DNA of 64,000 bases from CAUTUX01 sp963542015 (GCA_963542015.1 CAUTUX010000005.1:1-64000); one strand, 5' to 3'; shown: positions 33,741 through 42,937, counted from the stretch's first letter. Notes: generated by a model not told the origin, from the letters alone. Numbers and translations are program-made.

Positions 33741-35123
33741 ATGAAAGTAGGGTTTACCGAAACAGTATTGCGTGATGCGAATCAATCATTGATCGCTACA
33801 AGAATGACATATGACCAATTTAAGGACATTTTACCAGTTATGGACAAAGCTGGATATTATTCGGTAGAGTGTTGGGGCGGTGCTGTATTTGACAGTTGTT
33901 TGCGTTTTTTAAATGAAGATCCATGGGAAAGATTAAGAAACTTACGTCTTGGAATGCCAAAGACAAAATTACAAATGCTTTTAAGGGGTCAAAACTTATT
34001 AGGCTACAAACATTATCCAGATGAGGTCGTTCAGAAATTTGTGGCAAAATCAGTTGAAAACGGAATTGATATAATTAGAATATTTGATGCACTTAACGAT
34101 TTGCGTAATATAGAAGTTTCAACAAAAGAAGCAATCAAAAGAGGTGCTACTGTATCAGGAACAATTAGCTATACACAAAGCCCAGTTCATACTCTTGAAG
34201 CTTTTGCAAAATTAGCAAAAGATATGGAGAATATGGGTGTTGCAACAATTTGTGTAAAAGATATGGCAGGAGTAATGACACCATTTGAGGCAAAGGAGCT
34301 TATTTCTGCAATTAAAAAAAGTGTAAAGATTCCAGTTGTATTACATACACACTGCACAACGGGAATGGCATACATGACATACTTGAAAGCTGTAGAAGCG
34401 GGAGTTGATGTTATAGATACAGCAACATCTTGTTTTTCTGGTGGTACTAGCCAACCAGCAACAGAAACATTAAATTTTGCATTAACACAGCTAGGATATA
34501 AAACAGGTCTTGACGAAAAGGTATTAAAAGAAGTTAATGACTTCTTTAAACCTATAAGAAACGAATATATTGCAAGTGGCAAGCTTGATCCAAAGATGAT
34601 GGCAACAGATACAGATGCTTTGGTATATAAAGTTCCTGGTGGGATGTTGTCTAATTTGGTTTCACAACTTAAAGCTCAAAATGCTATGGACAAATTTGAA
34701 GAAGTCCTTATAGAAACTCCTAAAGTAAGAAAAGATTTAGGATACCCACCTTTAGTAACGCCAATGAGTCAGATGGTTGGAGTTCAGGCAACATCCAATG
34801 TTTTGGCAGGAGAAAGATATAAGAATATATCAAAAGAAGTTAAAGCATATTGCCGTGGAGAATATGGAACGCCACCAGCACCAATTGATAAGGCAGTATT
34901 CAAAAAGGTTTTAGGAGATGAGGAACCAATAAAAGGGAGATATGCAGACACATTGGGACCAATTTTTGATAAGACAAAAAAAGAGCTTGGGAATTTAGCG
35001 AAGAGCGATGAAGATGTCCTTTCATATATAGTATTTCCACAAGTTGCTGAAAAATTCTTAAAAGCCAGAAAAGAAAAAGAAGAGAAAAAAGTTAAGTATA
35101 CAATTGAAAAGGTAGAGGGCTAA
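33741..35123 (+). CDS. oadA: Oxaloacetate decarboxylase alpha-type carboxyltransferase subunit
   Basis: The 460-residue protein is a biotin-dependent carboxyltransferase barrel: ETVLRDANQSLIATRM at the N-terminus, VECWGGAVFD, NGIDIIRIFDALND, ICVKDMAG with the catalytic lysine, and LHTHCTTGMA with metal-binding histidines. It ends without a biotin domain; the carrier is a separate gene two positions downstream. The set carboxyltransferase, gamma, carrier, beta is that of the sodium-pumping oxaloacetate decarboxylase, which turns oxaloacetate into pyruvate plus CO2. A methylmalonyl-CoA enzyme is less likely from the barrel. Confidence 0.9.
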   Translation: MKVGFTETVLRDANQSLIATRMTYDQFKDILPVMDKAGYYSVECWGGAVFDSCLRFLNEDPWERLRNLRLGMPKTKLQMLLRGQNLLGYKHYPDEVVQKFVAKSVENGIDIIRIFDALNDLRNIEVSTKEAIKRGATVSGTISYTQSPVHTLEAFAKLAKDMENMGVATICVKDMAGVMTPFEAKELISAIKKSVKIPVVLHTHCTTGMAYMTYLKAVEAGVDVIDTATSCFSGGTSQPATETLNFALTQLGYKTGLDEKVLKEVNDFFKPIRNEYIASGKLDPKMMATDTDALVYKVPGGMLSNLVSQLKAQNAMDKFEEVLIETPKVRKDLGYPPLVTPMSQMVGVQATSNVLAGERYKNISKEVKAYCRGEYGTPPAPIDKAVFKKVLGDEEPIKGRYADTLGPIFDKTKKELGNLAKSDEDVLSYIVFPQVAEKFLKARKEKEEKKVKYTIEKVEG

Positions 35124-35126
35124 ACC

Positions 35127-35504
35127 ATGCAAGTAGCCAAGCTAAAAGTTGATGGGAAATTGGTTGGAGAAACTGCAATATATGCAGTAATAGGAATCTT
35201 ATTGGTATTTATCGTTCTGCTCATTCTTATGGGATTTATTTATTTAATAGGGATGGCATCAAAGGGAGTTGATAAACTCGAAACAAACGAAAAATATCAA
35301 AAATTCAAAGCAATATTTAAAATAAAAAAGAAAGAAGAGAAGCCAGAAGTTGCAAAAGGGACATGTGGAGAAATTGTGTTGGATAATACAACAGAAAGAG
35401 AAGCAGCAATGATAATGGCGATAGTAGCAAATCAGTTAGAAGTTCCTTTAAACACATTAAAATTCAAAAGCATAAAACAGATTTCGGAGGGAGAAAACAA
35501 ATGA
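35127..35504 (+). CDS. oadG: Oxaloacetate decarboxylase gamma-type subunit
   Basis: The 125-residue protein has one membrane helix (about 16-40), a charged stretch with IKKKEEKPE, and a small C-terminal domain (LDNTTEREAAMIMAIVANQL and after) seen in clostridial gamma subunits. In characterised enzymes gamma ties alpha to the membrane beta subunit. It lies 3 bp after oadA and overlaps the carrier gene by 4 bp (ATGA). Confidence 0.85.
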   Translation: MQVAKLKVDGKLVGETAIYAVIGILLVFIVLLILMGFIYLIGMASKGVDKLETNEKYQKFKAIFKIKKKEEKPEVAKGTCGEIVLDNTTEREAAMIMAIVANQLEVPLNTLKFKSIKQISEGENK

Positions 35505-35890
35505 TATATAAAGTTACTTTAAATGGAAAAATATATGAAGTTGATGTTGAGCAAGGTGAAGCAACATTGCTTTCAGAATATGAAGCATCTCTCCCAGAAG
35601 TAGCACCAGCAAAACAGGATGTAGCTCCAGTAACACAGGAACAAAAGGCAGCACCTGCAGTAAGCAGTGGAGCATCAGATAAGGCAATGAAGGCACCATT
35701 ACCAGGCGTTATTAATGCTGTAAAAGTTACAGTAGGACAGACTGTTAAAAAAGGTGATGTGTTAATAATTCTTGAAGCTATGAAAATGGAGAATGAGATT
35801 ACAGCAGAAACAAACGGAAAAGTATCTAAAATATTTGTTCAAAAAGGAGCGACAGTTGAAACCGGAGCACCATTGGTAGAGATTGTTTAG
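35501..35890 (+). CDS. Biotin carboxyl carrier protein of the decarboxylase
   Basis: The 129-residue protein begins with a short beta-rich domain, has an alanine/proline-rich linker (about 32-62), and ends in a biotinyl domain. The biotinylation site is EAMKMEN, with K95 as the acceptor. It carries CO2 from the carboxyltransferase to the membrane subunit. A biotin ligase gene lies two genes downstream in the same operon. The linker is typical of the clostridial carrier. Confidence 0.95.
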   Translation: MIYKVTLNGKIYEVDVEQGEATLLSEYEASLPEVAPAKQDVAPVTQEQKAAPAVSSGASDKAMKAPLPGVINAVKVTVGQTVKKGDVLIILEAMKMENEITAETNGKVSKIFVQKGATVETGAPLVEIV

Positions 35891-35898
35891 GAGCAGAT

Positions 35899-37080
35899 AT
35901 GGGGGATAAATTCAAATCAATTTTTGATACACTTTGGAAAAGTAGTGGGCTCGTAGGATTTAAAGGTGCGAACGCCCTGATGATCGTCATGATCATATTG
36001 GCATGCTTTTTCTTATTTCTAGGTATAAAGAAAAAGTTTGAACCATTATTGCTAGTAGGTATAGCATTTGGAATGCTTTTAACAAACTTACCACAATCTG
36101 AGCTTTTTCACTCGGCTCTATGGACAGGAAAGAATATAGATTACGGCAGAGTGCTTAGAGAAGGCGGGTTACTTGATTTCTTATACATAGGTGTAAAGAC
36201 AGGCATATATCCATGTTTAATATTTATGGGTGTAGGAGCAATGACTGACTTTAGTCCAATATTGGCAGACCCGAAATCATTGATACTTGGCGCAGCTGCA
36301 CAAGGCGGAATATATCTAGTTCTCATATTAGCAATTGTGATAGGATTCACAGGCAAAGAAGCAGCATCAATAAGTATTATTGCTGGGGCAGATGGTCCTA
36401 CAGCAATATTCACAACAAAAACATTGGCACCAGACTTATTGGCTCCAATTGCAGTTGCAGCATATTCGTATATGGCGTTGATACCATTAATACAACCGCC
36501 AATAATGAAGGCTCTTACAACAAAGAAAGAAAAAGTTGTTGTTATGACATCAAAAAGAACAGTTACAAAGAGAGAAAGAATTATCTTCCCTATATTTGTT
36601 ACAATTCTAACAGTCATCATATTGCCATCCGTTGCACCACTGATTGGATGTCTTATGTTTGGTAACCTATTAAAAGAATGTGGAGTTACAGAAAGATTAT
36701 CTGAAACAGTTCAAAATTCACTTATGAATACAGTTACATTATTCCTTGGAATTTCTGTTGGAGCGACAGCAACAGCACAACAGTTCCTTACATTAAAAAC
36801 ATTAGAAATCGTAGCTCTTGGATTGTTAGGATTCATACTTGCTACAGCATGCGGAGTTTTGATGGGCAAATTTTTGTATCTTGTTTCAAAAGGAAAAATC
36901 AACCCATTCATTGGAGCGGCAGGAGTTTCAGCAGTTCCTATGGCAGCGAGAGTTGCAAATAATTTGGGATTAAAGTACAAAAAGGGAAATTATCTATTAA
37001 TGTATGCGATGGGTCCAAATGTTGCTGGGGTTATTGGCTCGGCAGTTGCAGCAGGATTCCTAATGGCAGTATTTAGGTAA
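35899..37080 (+). CDS. oadB: Oxaloacetate decarboxylase beta-type sodium-pump subunit
   Basis: The 393-residue polytopic protein (about 9-11 helices) has DPKSLILGAAAQGGIYL, the GADGPTAIF turn, and a late GPNVAGVIGSAVAAG, all typical of the beta subunit of sodium-transporting decarboxylases. It decarboxylates carboxybiotin and exports sodium. It ends in TAATG, overlapping the start of birA by one base. Confidence 0.95.
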   Translation: MGDKFKSIFDTLWKSSGLVGFKGANALMIVMIILACFFLFLGIKKKFEPLLLVGIAFGMLLTNLPQSELFHSALWTGKNIDYGRVLREGGLLDFLYIGVKTGIYPCLIFMGVGAMTDFSPILADPKSLILGAAAQGGIYLVLILAIVIGFTGKEAASISIIAGADGPTAIFTTKTLAPDLLAPIAVAAYSYMALIPLIQPPIMKALTTKKEKVVVMTSKRTVTKRERIIFPIFVTILTVIILPSVAPLIGCLMFGNLLKECGVTERLSETVQNSLMNTVTLFLGISVGATATAQQFLTLKTLEIVALGLLGFILATACGVLMGKFLYLVSKGKINPFIGAAGVSAVPMAARVANNLGLKYKKGNYLLMYAMGPNVAGVIGSAVAAGFLMAVFR

Positions 37081-37859
37081 TGAAAAAAGAAAAGTTGATT
37101 ATACAAGAAAAAGGCAGGGAAGTTCCCTGCTTTTTCTATAAATACAGCGTTGTGCAATCTACAAATGATTTTGCAAAAAAAATAATAAAAGACGAATCGC
37201 ACTTTGCAGTATTGGCATACAAACAATCAAAAGGTCGAGGTCGCTATGATAGGCAATTTATTTCAAAAAGAAATAGAGGAATATATCTAACAATAGTTTT
37301 TAGGACTGATGAAAATATAAAAAAAGTATCGCAATATAGTATGTATGCGGCAATTGCAGTTAAGCACGTCTTAGAAAAACATGGTAGCGGGAAGATAGAT
37401 TTTAAATGGCCCAACGATTTGCAGTTAAGTGGATTAAAGTGTTGTGGGATACTTTGCGAGAGTGTCATGAGAAACAGTGAGAGATATGCGGTAATAGGAA
37501 TAGGAGTCAACTTATTTTATAAGCAACAAGAGCTTGGAGAATTGAAAAATAAAGCAACAAACGCAGTTTCTATCGAAACAAAAAAGAAGAAAAGAAAGAT
37601 AATAGAAATAGCAAAAAATATAATAGAGGAATTTTTTGGGCTGTTTGAAAAACCATACAAATCAATTTACGATGAATACACATTGAACTGCAATGTATTA
37701 AATAAGTATGTGGAACACAAAAACAGAATGGGAAAAGTTATAAGCATAAATGAAGACTTGTCTATAAAAATAGATTTTGGAGACGAAATTGCAGACATAA
37801 ATTACGGGGAAATCATTGTGCAACATGAAAAAAACAAAAATGTGACGGGAAAAGAGTAA
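37080..37859 (+). CDS. birA: Biotin-protein ligase without HTH
   Basis: The 259-residue protein is the catalytic type: STNDFAKK, GRGRYDRQFIS (biotinyl-AMP loop), GIYLTIVF, FKWPNDLQ, GCGI-like CCGILCE, and IGVNL. It lacks an N-terminal HTH, so it cannot be a BirA-type repressor. It would load biotin onto the carrier protein of this operon. A C-terminal SH3-like domain follows. It overlaps oadB by one base. Confidence 0.93.
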   Translation: MKKEKLIIQEKGREVPCFFYKYSVVQSTNDFAKKIIKDESHFAVLAYKQSKGRGRYDRQFISKRNRGIYLTIVFRTDENIKKVSQYSMYAAIAVKHVLEKHGSGKIDFKWPNDLQLSGLKCCGILCESVMRNSERYAVIGIGVNLFYKQQELGELKNKATNAVSIETKKKKRKIIEIAKNIIEEFFGLFEKPYKSIYDEYTLNCNVLNKYVEHKNRMGKVISINEDLSIKIDFGDEIADINYGEIIVQHEKNKNVTGKE

Positions 37860-37877
37860 CAATGGAAATTGTTTAGA

Positions 37878-37906
37878 TTGATTATAAAAGCGGTAAAATA
37901 TATAAT
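37878..37906 (+). promoter_or_regulatory. secD promoter
   Basis: TTGATT (37878-37883) and TATAAT (37901-37906) are 17 bp apart. GGAGG follows at 37919-37923, just before the TTG start. Confidence 0.75.
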
Positions 37907-37927
37907 AAATGGGTATTTGGAGGCACC

Positions 37928-39286
37928 TTGGCGGCATTTAATAAAAAAAGATCGGTTGTAACTTTAACGATACTTTCAATCTTTATTGTATTAATGATAA
38001 TTTTTGGTGTAGTAAAGTTCCCGATGGGAAAAGTTGATTATAACGGATATGCAAGAACAATAAAGAAAGGTTTGGATTTGTCTGGTGGTGTATCCGCAGT
38101 ATATAAAGTAACGGATCCAGAAAACAATAAAGAAACATTTCAATCCAGACTTGAAGGTACAAAGAGTTCATTACTTTCATTATTAGTTTCAAAAGGATAT
38201 ACAGAAGCACAAGTTACAATAAGCACTCAAGGAGAAAACACATATTTAAGAGTTGAAGTTCCTGATGTTGATGACCCAGCCAAAGTATTGGATCTTATAG
38301 GAAGACCACAAACACTTGAATTTAAGAAAGAAGACAAGGCAGATGCAGAAGCACAAATCAGGGGAAGAGAACATCTTGAATCAGCATATGTAACTCAAGA
38401 CAACAATGGTAGATATGCAGTTGGACTTCAATTTAACGGAGAAGGCAAAAAAGCATTCGCTAAATTAACAAAAGAAACGGTAAACAAAAATACATATATT
38501 TATATCAATAAAGAAAAATATACTACAGTAAAAGTAAACAGTGTAATTAATGACGGGAAAGCAATTATAACAAGCCAAAATGGATATACCTATGAAGAGG
38601 CAAAAGAGTTTGCAACAAAACTGCAGGCAGGTGCGTTAGGCGTTAATCTTCAGGTCACAGAAGTAAAGAACATTTCACCAACATTAGGAAACAAGGCAAT
38701 AGAAAGAGCCTTAATTGCAGGTGGAGTTGGTATCTTATTGGTATTCATATTTATGGCGGCAATTTATAGAGGAATGGGTATCGCAGCAGATATCTCACTG
38801 CTCGTATATACATTATTACTATTATGGTTATTAGCTGTTTTACCATGGGTACAGTTAACATTGCCAGGTATTGCAGGTGTTCTGTTATCTATAGGTATGG
38901 CAGTTGATGCGAACATCATTATATTTGAAAGAATCAAGGATGAGTTTAGGTTCTCAAAGAAACCAATTATGCCATGTATAGATGTCGGGTTTAAGAGATC
39001 TTTGGGAGCTATTATCGATGGTAACATCACAACATTGATTGGTGCGATTGTTTTGTGGATTATCGGGTCAAGTGCAATTAAAGGATTTGCAATTACATTG
39101 TTCTTGGGAATTATTGTATCAATGTTTACAGCCCTTGTTGTTTCAAGAGCAGTTTTAAAATCATTAGTTGTGTTAAAACCAGCTTCAAATAAATTTTTTG
39201 CACTTAAAAGATCAAAGGATCTTGAAGATGTAGAAAATAATGTAGCAGAAGAACAAGAAATGAAAGAGGTGCCAAATGAAGGATAA
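37928..39286 (+). CDS. secD: Protein translocase subunit SecD
   Basis: The 452-residue protein has a first membrane helix (about 11-28), GLDLSGGVSAVYKV in the periplasmic P1 region, and five C-terminal helices with GMAVDANIIIFERIKDE. It assists protein export using the proton or sodium gradient. The start is TTG at 37928, four bases after GGAGG; no ATG lies nearby. The extracytoplasmic domain is shorter than in proteobacteria. It overlaps secF by 11 bp. Confidence 0.95.
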   Translation: MAAFNKKRSVVTLTILSIFIVLMIIFGVVKFPMGKVDYNGYARTIKKGLDLSGGVSAVYKVTDPENNKETFQSRLEGTKSSLLSLLVSKGYTEAQVTISTQGENTYLRVEVPDVDDPAKVLDLIGRPQTLEFKKEDKADAEAQIRGREHLESAYVTQDNNGRYAVGLQFNGEGKKAFAKLTKETVNKNTYIYINKEKYTTVKVNSVINDGKAIITSQNGYTYEEAKEFATKLQAGALGVNLQVTEVKNISPTLGNKAIERALIAGGVGILLVFIFMAAIYRGMGIAADISLLVYTLLLLWLLAVLPWVQLTLPGIAGVLLSIGMAVDANIIIFERIKDEFRFSKKPIMPCIDVGFKRSLGAIIDGNITTLIGAIVLWIIGSSAIKGFAITLFLGIIVSMFTALVVSRAVLKSLVVLKPASNKFFALKRSKDLEDVENNVAEEQEMKEVPNEG

Positions 39287-40466
39287 TAAGGCACTAGAAA
39301 GATTGAAGAAATTTTCAGTAAATAAGTTGGCACCATTTTGGAGTATTGCTCCAGTTGTTATATTTTTAATTGCAGTTTGTGTAATTGTAACATTTGGGGT
39401 TAAAACAAAGAGTATATCATCAGGTTTTGGAATCGGTATAGATTTTGAAGGTGGTACGCTACTTAATGTAAAGCTCGGGAGAATGATAGCCGATGAAAAG
39501 GGCTATAAAGAGCATGCAGATAAATTGAAGTCAATTGCTGAGAAAAACGGAGTTGTGGTTTCATATATTCAAAAAGAAAAGGCTGACAATGTAGATGACC
39601 ACTCAATTTCCTTAAGATATAAGAACAATCCAGCGGATAGAAAAAGTGATGCGAAGATTGCAGAAAGAAATGAGAAAATTCTTAAAGCAATCGATGATGC
39701 ATATCCAGATATCGTACAAGCACACAACAAATTCATAGATTATCAATCTATAGGTGCATCTGCAGCCAGTGACTTGTTGAGTAAAGCAGGTATATCTGTT
39801 CTCGTATCAACAATATTAATTTTGATATACATAATGATTCGATTCACACCAGTAGCAGCAATTGCGGCGATTATAGCATTGTTACATGATGTTATATTAA
39901 TGTTTGCACTAACAACAATATTTAGAATACAAATAAATGCATCATTTGTAGCAGCCATTATTACAATAATTGCATATTCTATAAATGATACAATCGTTAT
40001 ATTCGATAGATGTAGAGAAGAAGTTAAGAAGAATAAAGGGATGAAGAAGATTGACTATTCAAAGATAGGTGATAAATCAGTATTGAATACAGCAACTCGT
40101 TCTATTTATACAACAATAACAACAATGATAACCATTGTGTTGCTCGCAGCAATTGGTGGAACTGCAATTAGAGAATTCTCTATACCTATAATATTCGGTT
40201 TATTAGTTGGTTTATATTCTTCAATATTCTTGTCAGTACCAATGTGGACAGCATTTAGTAAATTGGATGAATATGTCAAAAAACAGAGAGCAATAAGACA
40301 TGCAAGCAATGAAAATATTGAGATAGTTCAGTATGAAGAAAAAACAGAAGATAATACTGAAGAAGAGAAGAGTGTAAAAAAAGAGAAAAAGAAAAAAGTA
40401 ACAAATTCAAATGTTATATACAAGTACAAGAAAAAGAAAGACGAAATAGATAAGAATGAACAATAA
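39276..40466 (+). CDS. secF: Protein translocase subunit SecF
   Basis: The 396-residue protein has an N-terminal helix (about 20-40), GIGIDFEGGTLLNV, a polar loop, and five helices containing YSINDTIVIFDRCREE. A C-terminal cytoplasmic tail of about 65 residues is rich in K and E (NTEEEKSVKKEKKKK), longer than usual. It forms a complex with SecD. Start has GAGGTG upstream. A terminator hairpin follows. Confidence 0.95.
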   Translation: MKDNKALERLKKFSVNKLAPFWSIAPVVIFLIAVCVIVTFGVKTKSISSGFGIGIDFEGGTLLNVKLGRMIADEKGYKEHADKLKSIAEKNGVVVSYIQKEKADNVDDHSISLRYKNNPADRKSDAKIAERNEKILKAIDDAYPDIVQAHNKFIDYQSIGASAASDLLSKAGISVLVSTILILIYIMIRFTPVAAIAAIIALLHDVILMFALTTIFRIQINASFVAAIITIIAYSINDTIVIFDRCREEVKKNKGMKKIDYSKIGDKSVLNTATRSIYTTITTMITIVLLAAIGGTAIREFSIPIIFGLLVGLYSSIFLSVPMWTAFSKLDEYVKKQRAIRHASNENIEIVQYEEKTEDNTEEEKSVKKEKKKKVTNSNVIYKYKKKKDEIDKNEQ

Positions 40467-40488
40467 ATAATTTTAAGGGGAATGAATG

Positions 40489-40514
40489 TGCTGGCTTAGC
40501 CAGCATATTTATTA
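40489..40514 (+). terminator. Terminator after secF
   Basis: TGCTGGC (40489-40495) pairs perfectly with GCCAGCA (40499-40505) around TTA, followed by TATTTATT. It sits about 10 bp before the next start codon, so the acetyltransferase needs its own transcript; TATAGA at 40513-40518 could be a -10. Confidence 0.65.
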
Positions 40515-40525
40515 TAGATGGACAA

Positions 40526-41119
40526 ATGACAATTGAGGAACGCAATAAAAAGATGCTAAGCGGAGTTAAGTATAACGATTTAGCAGCAGAATTGGTTGAA
40601 AAAAGAGAACAAGTAATTTTTCTTACAAACAAGTATAACAAGAGCTTTGGCAAGCCAATAGAAAAGCGAGAAAAGATCCTTAAAACATTGCTTGGAAGCA
40701 TAGGAAATAATGTCCATTTTGAGCCAGGATTTAGGTGTGAATTTGGGTTTAATATTTCTATAGGAAACAATTTTTATGCGAATTATGACTGCATAATGCT
40801 TGATGGGAACAAAATAGAGATAGGAGACAATGTTTTATTTGGACCTAGAGCAGGAATATATACGAGCAATCATGCGATTGACCCATCAGAAAGACAGAAT
40901 GGGGGATGTTTTTCAAAACCCGTGAAGATAGGGAACAATGTTTGGATGGGTGGAGATGTAAAAGTTTTACAAGGAGTTTCTATAGGAGATAATACTGTCA
41001 TTGGTGCGGGTAGCGTTGTAACTAGAGACATCCCAGCAAATGTGGTCGCAGCGGGAAATCCATGTAAGGTTTTAAGAAAGATAACGGATTCTGACAAAAC
41101 TGGATATATCCCAGATTAA
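40526..41119 (+). CDS. Maltose/galactoside O-acetyltransferase family protein
   Basis: The 197-residue protein has the N-terminal Mac segment (RNKKMLSGVKYNDLAAELVEKR region) and a left-handed beta-helix with FRCEFGFNISIGNNFYANYD, SNHAIDPSERQNGG with the catalytic His, and GAGSVVTRDIPANVVAAGNP. It transfers acetyl from acetyl-CoA to a sugar hydroxyl. It has no clear SD and starts right after the secF terminator, so a leaderless transcript is possible. Sugar acceptor unknown. Confidence 0.92.
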   Translation: MTIEERNKKMLSGVKYNDLAAELVEKREQVIFLTNKYNKSFGKPIEKREKILKTLLGSIGNNVHFEPGFRCEFGFNISIGNNFYANYDCIMLDGNKIEIGDNVLFGPRAGIYTSNHAIDPSERQNGGCFSKPVKIGNNVWMGGDVKVLQGVSIGDNTVIGAGSVVTRDIPANVVAAGNPCKVLRKITDSDKTGYIPD

Positions 41120-41216
41120 ATTTCGTAAAAACAACATAAAAAATGATACAGATTGCATTATAAGGTTAAAAAATGTTATTAATGTTTCATTTTAAATTAA
41201 AAAACAATTTAACCCA

Positions 41217-41284
41217 CGCATAAAATGTGCATAAAATTATAAAAAATGCATAAAACTAATAAAAAACACAAAAATATGCATAAA
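41217..41284 (+). repeat. Four GCATAAA direct repeats upstream of the amino-acid ABC operon
   Basis: GCATAAA occurs at 41218, 41229, 41248 and 41278, all on the same strand, at intervals of 11, 19 and 30 bp. The last copy ends 4 bp before a -35. The setting suggests binding sites for a regulator; arginine-repressor half-sites have a similar TGCAT core, but that link is a guess. Confidence 0.6.
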
Positions 41285-41288
41285 TTAG

Positions 41289-41317
41289 TTGATTTAGCGA
41301 ATAAAGACTGCTAACAT
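41289..41317 (+). promoter_or_regulatory. Promoter of the amino-acid ABC operon
   Basis: TTGATT (41289-41294) and TAACAT (41312-41317) are 17 bp apart, and the GAGGT site of the first gene follows at 41341-41345. Confidence 0.6.
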
Positions 41318-41351
41318 TTGATTATCAAATTTAAAAAGTGAGGTAACAAAT

Positions 41352-42251
41352 ATGAAAAAAGTATCAAGTAAGTTGTTAGTAGTGATAAGTATTTTAGTTA
41401 TTGCGTTTACAGCAATTGGATTTGCAGGTTGTACCGTTGGTGGTGCAAAAGCAAAAATTAAAGTTGTTGAAACAAAATTAGCAGAAGATCCAATTGCGTT
41501 TGCAACGCCAAAGACTGAGGCAGGTTTAGAAACTAAACAAAAAGTGGATAAATGGATTAAGGACAACAAAGCTACAATACAAAGTTTGTTTGAAAAATAC
41601 GCAAAGATGACTGATAAAGAGGCAAATGAAACAAATATTGAGTATAAGACAACAGCAGATCCAGACAAAAAGGATAAACAGTTTGTTGTTGCAACTGCTG
41701 CAGATTATCCACCTTATGAATTTAAGGCAAGCGGAACGCAAAAAATCCTTGGAGTAGATATAGAGATAGCTTCAATGATAGCAAAGGAGCTTAAGATGGA
41801 ATTAGTTGTTCAAGACATGGAGTTCGATGCCATAATAGAAGAAACAAAAAAAACAAACTCATTGATTGATATTGCAATGGCAGGTCTTACAGAAAATGAA
41901 GAACGTAAGAAAAGCGTATATTTTACAGAAACATACACAATTGACAAACAAGTAATGATTGTAAATGCAAACAACAAAAGGTTTGATGGTTTAACAAAGG
42001 AAGAAATAAACAAAAAGATCAATCAAATGGCAAAACAAAAAGTAGGACATTATAAACTCGTTATAGGAGCACAAAAAGGAACATCTTCATTCAACCTTGC
42101 AGAAGATTACGCAAATGAAAATAATAAGATTGAGGCAAGTGCATATCCAAGTCCTGCATTAGCAGTACAAGACTTGAAGAACGGACGAATTGATTTTGTA
42201 ATCGTTGACGAGTTGGTTGCAAAAGTGTTAATGGGTAAATTTAACAAATAA
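41352..42251 (+). CDS. Amino-acid ABC transporter binding lipoprotein, apparently circularly permuted
   Basis: The 299-residue protein has a signal peptide and lipobox FAGC (C27 is the lipidated residue). After it, residues 36-83 read like the normal C-terminal end of a GlnH-type binding protein: IKVVETKLAEDPIAFATPK and a long helix to LFEKY. A polar linker (84-108) follows. The usual N-terminal lobe then begins (FVVATAADYPPYEF, 111-124; GVDIEIASMIAKELKM; TENEERKKSVYFTETY) and runs to NGRIDFVIVDELVAKVLM, where the chain stops just where the C-terminal module normally continues. This order is a circular permutation. It is operon-linked to the permease and ATPase. Confidence 0.85.
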   Translation: MKKVSSKLLVVISILVIAFTAIGFAGCTVGGAKAKIKVVETKLAEDPIAFATPKTEAGLETKQKVDKWIKDNKATIQSLFEKYAKMTDKEANETNIEYKTTADPDKKDKQFVVATAADYPPYEFKASGTQKILGVDIEIASMIAKELKMELVVQDMEFDAIIEETKKTNSLIDIAMAGLTENEERKKSVYFTETYTIDKQVMIVNANNKRFDGLTKEEINKKINQMAKQKVGHYKLVIGAQKGTSSFNLAEDYANENNKIEASAYPSPALAVQDLKNGRIDFVIVDELVAKVLMGKFNK

Positions 42252-42937
42252 TGAGTTTATCAACACTGTTTACAAAGGCAAACACATTAGCAATATTGCG
42301 GGGTTTAGGAAACACCGCAATTATTGCTTTATGCGGTTTTGCTATAGGCATTATTATTGGAGCTTTTATCGCTACGATTAAGGCTGCAAGTAAAGATAGC
42401 AAGACAGCAGTAGTATTTTCAAAAATAGCAGATATATATCTTGCTCTTTTCAGAGGAACCCCAATAATAGTTCAGTTGCTTGTTTTTTACTACATCCTAT
42501 TCCCGCTGATGGGGCTAACGAGAGTAGATAGACTAGTTGTGGCAATAGTGGTTTTTGGATTAAATTCTGGAGCATATGTTTCAGAAATTATAAGAGCTGG
42601 AATAGCAGCAATAGATGTAGGTCAATACGAAGCAGGTAGGTCTTTAGGATTAAGTACGGGTACTACTCTCTTTAAAATTGTAATTCCGCAGGCATTAAAA
42701 AATAGTATTCCTTCATTGGGAAACGAATTAATAACACTGGTAAAAGACACTTCGGTTGCTGGGTTTATAACTGTTGTAGACTTGACTGTGGTAATGCAGC
42801 AGATAGCAAATAATGCATACGAATATACAACACCATATTTGGTATTAGGAGCAATATATTTAATTATAGTAATTGCAATTACTATGATAATTAAAAGGGT
42901 GGAGAAAAAGTTAAGTGTCAGTGATAGAAGTAAGTAA
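42251..42937 (+). CDS. Amino-acid ABC transporter permease (HisM/GlnP family)
   Basis: The 228-residue protein has about five helices, the FRGTPIIVQL block, and the EAA loop EAGRSLGLSTGTTLFKIVIP that meets the ATPase. It is of ordinary length and order, unlike its two partners. It starts at TAATG, overlapping the binding protein by one base, and overlaps the ATPase gene by 23 bp. It probably homodimerises to import a polar amino acid. Confidence 0.94.
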   Translation: MSLSTLFTKANTLAILRGLGNTAIIALCGFAIGIIIGAFIATIKAASKDSKTAVVFSKIADIYLALFRGTPIIVQLLVFYYILFPLMGLTRVDRLVVAIVVFGLNSGAYVSEIIRAGIAAIDVGQYEAGRSLGLSTGTTLFKIVIPQALKNSIPSLGNELITLVKDTSVAGFITVVDLTVVMQQIANNAYEYTTPYLVLGAIYLIIVIAITMIIKRVEKKLSVSDRSK

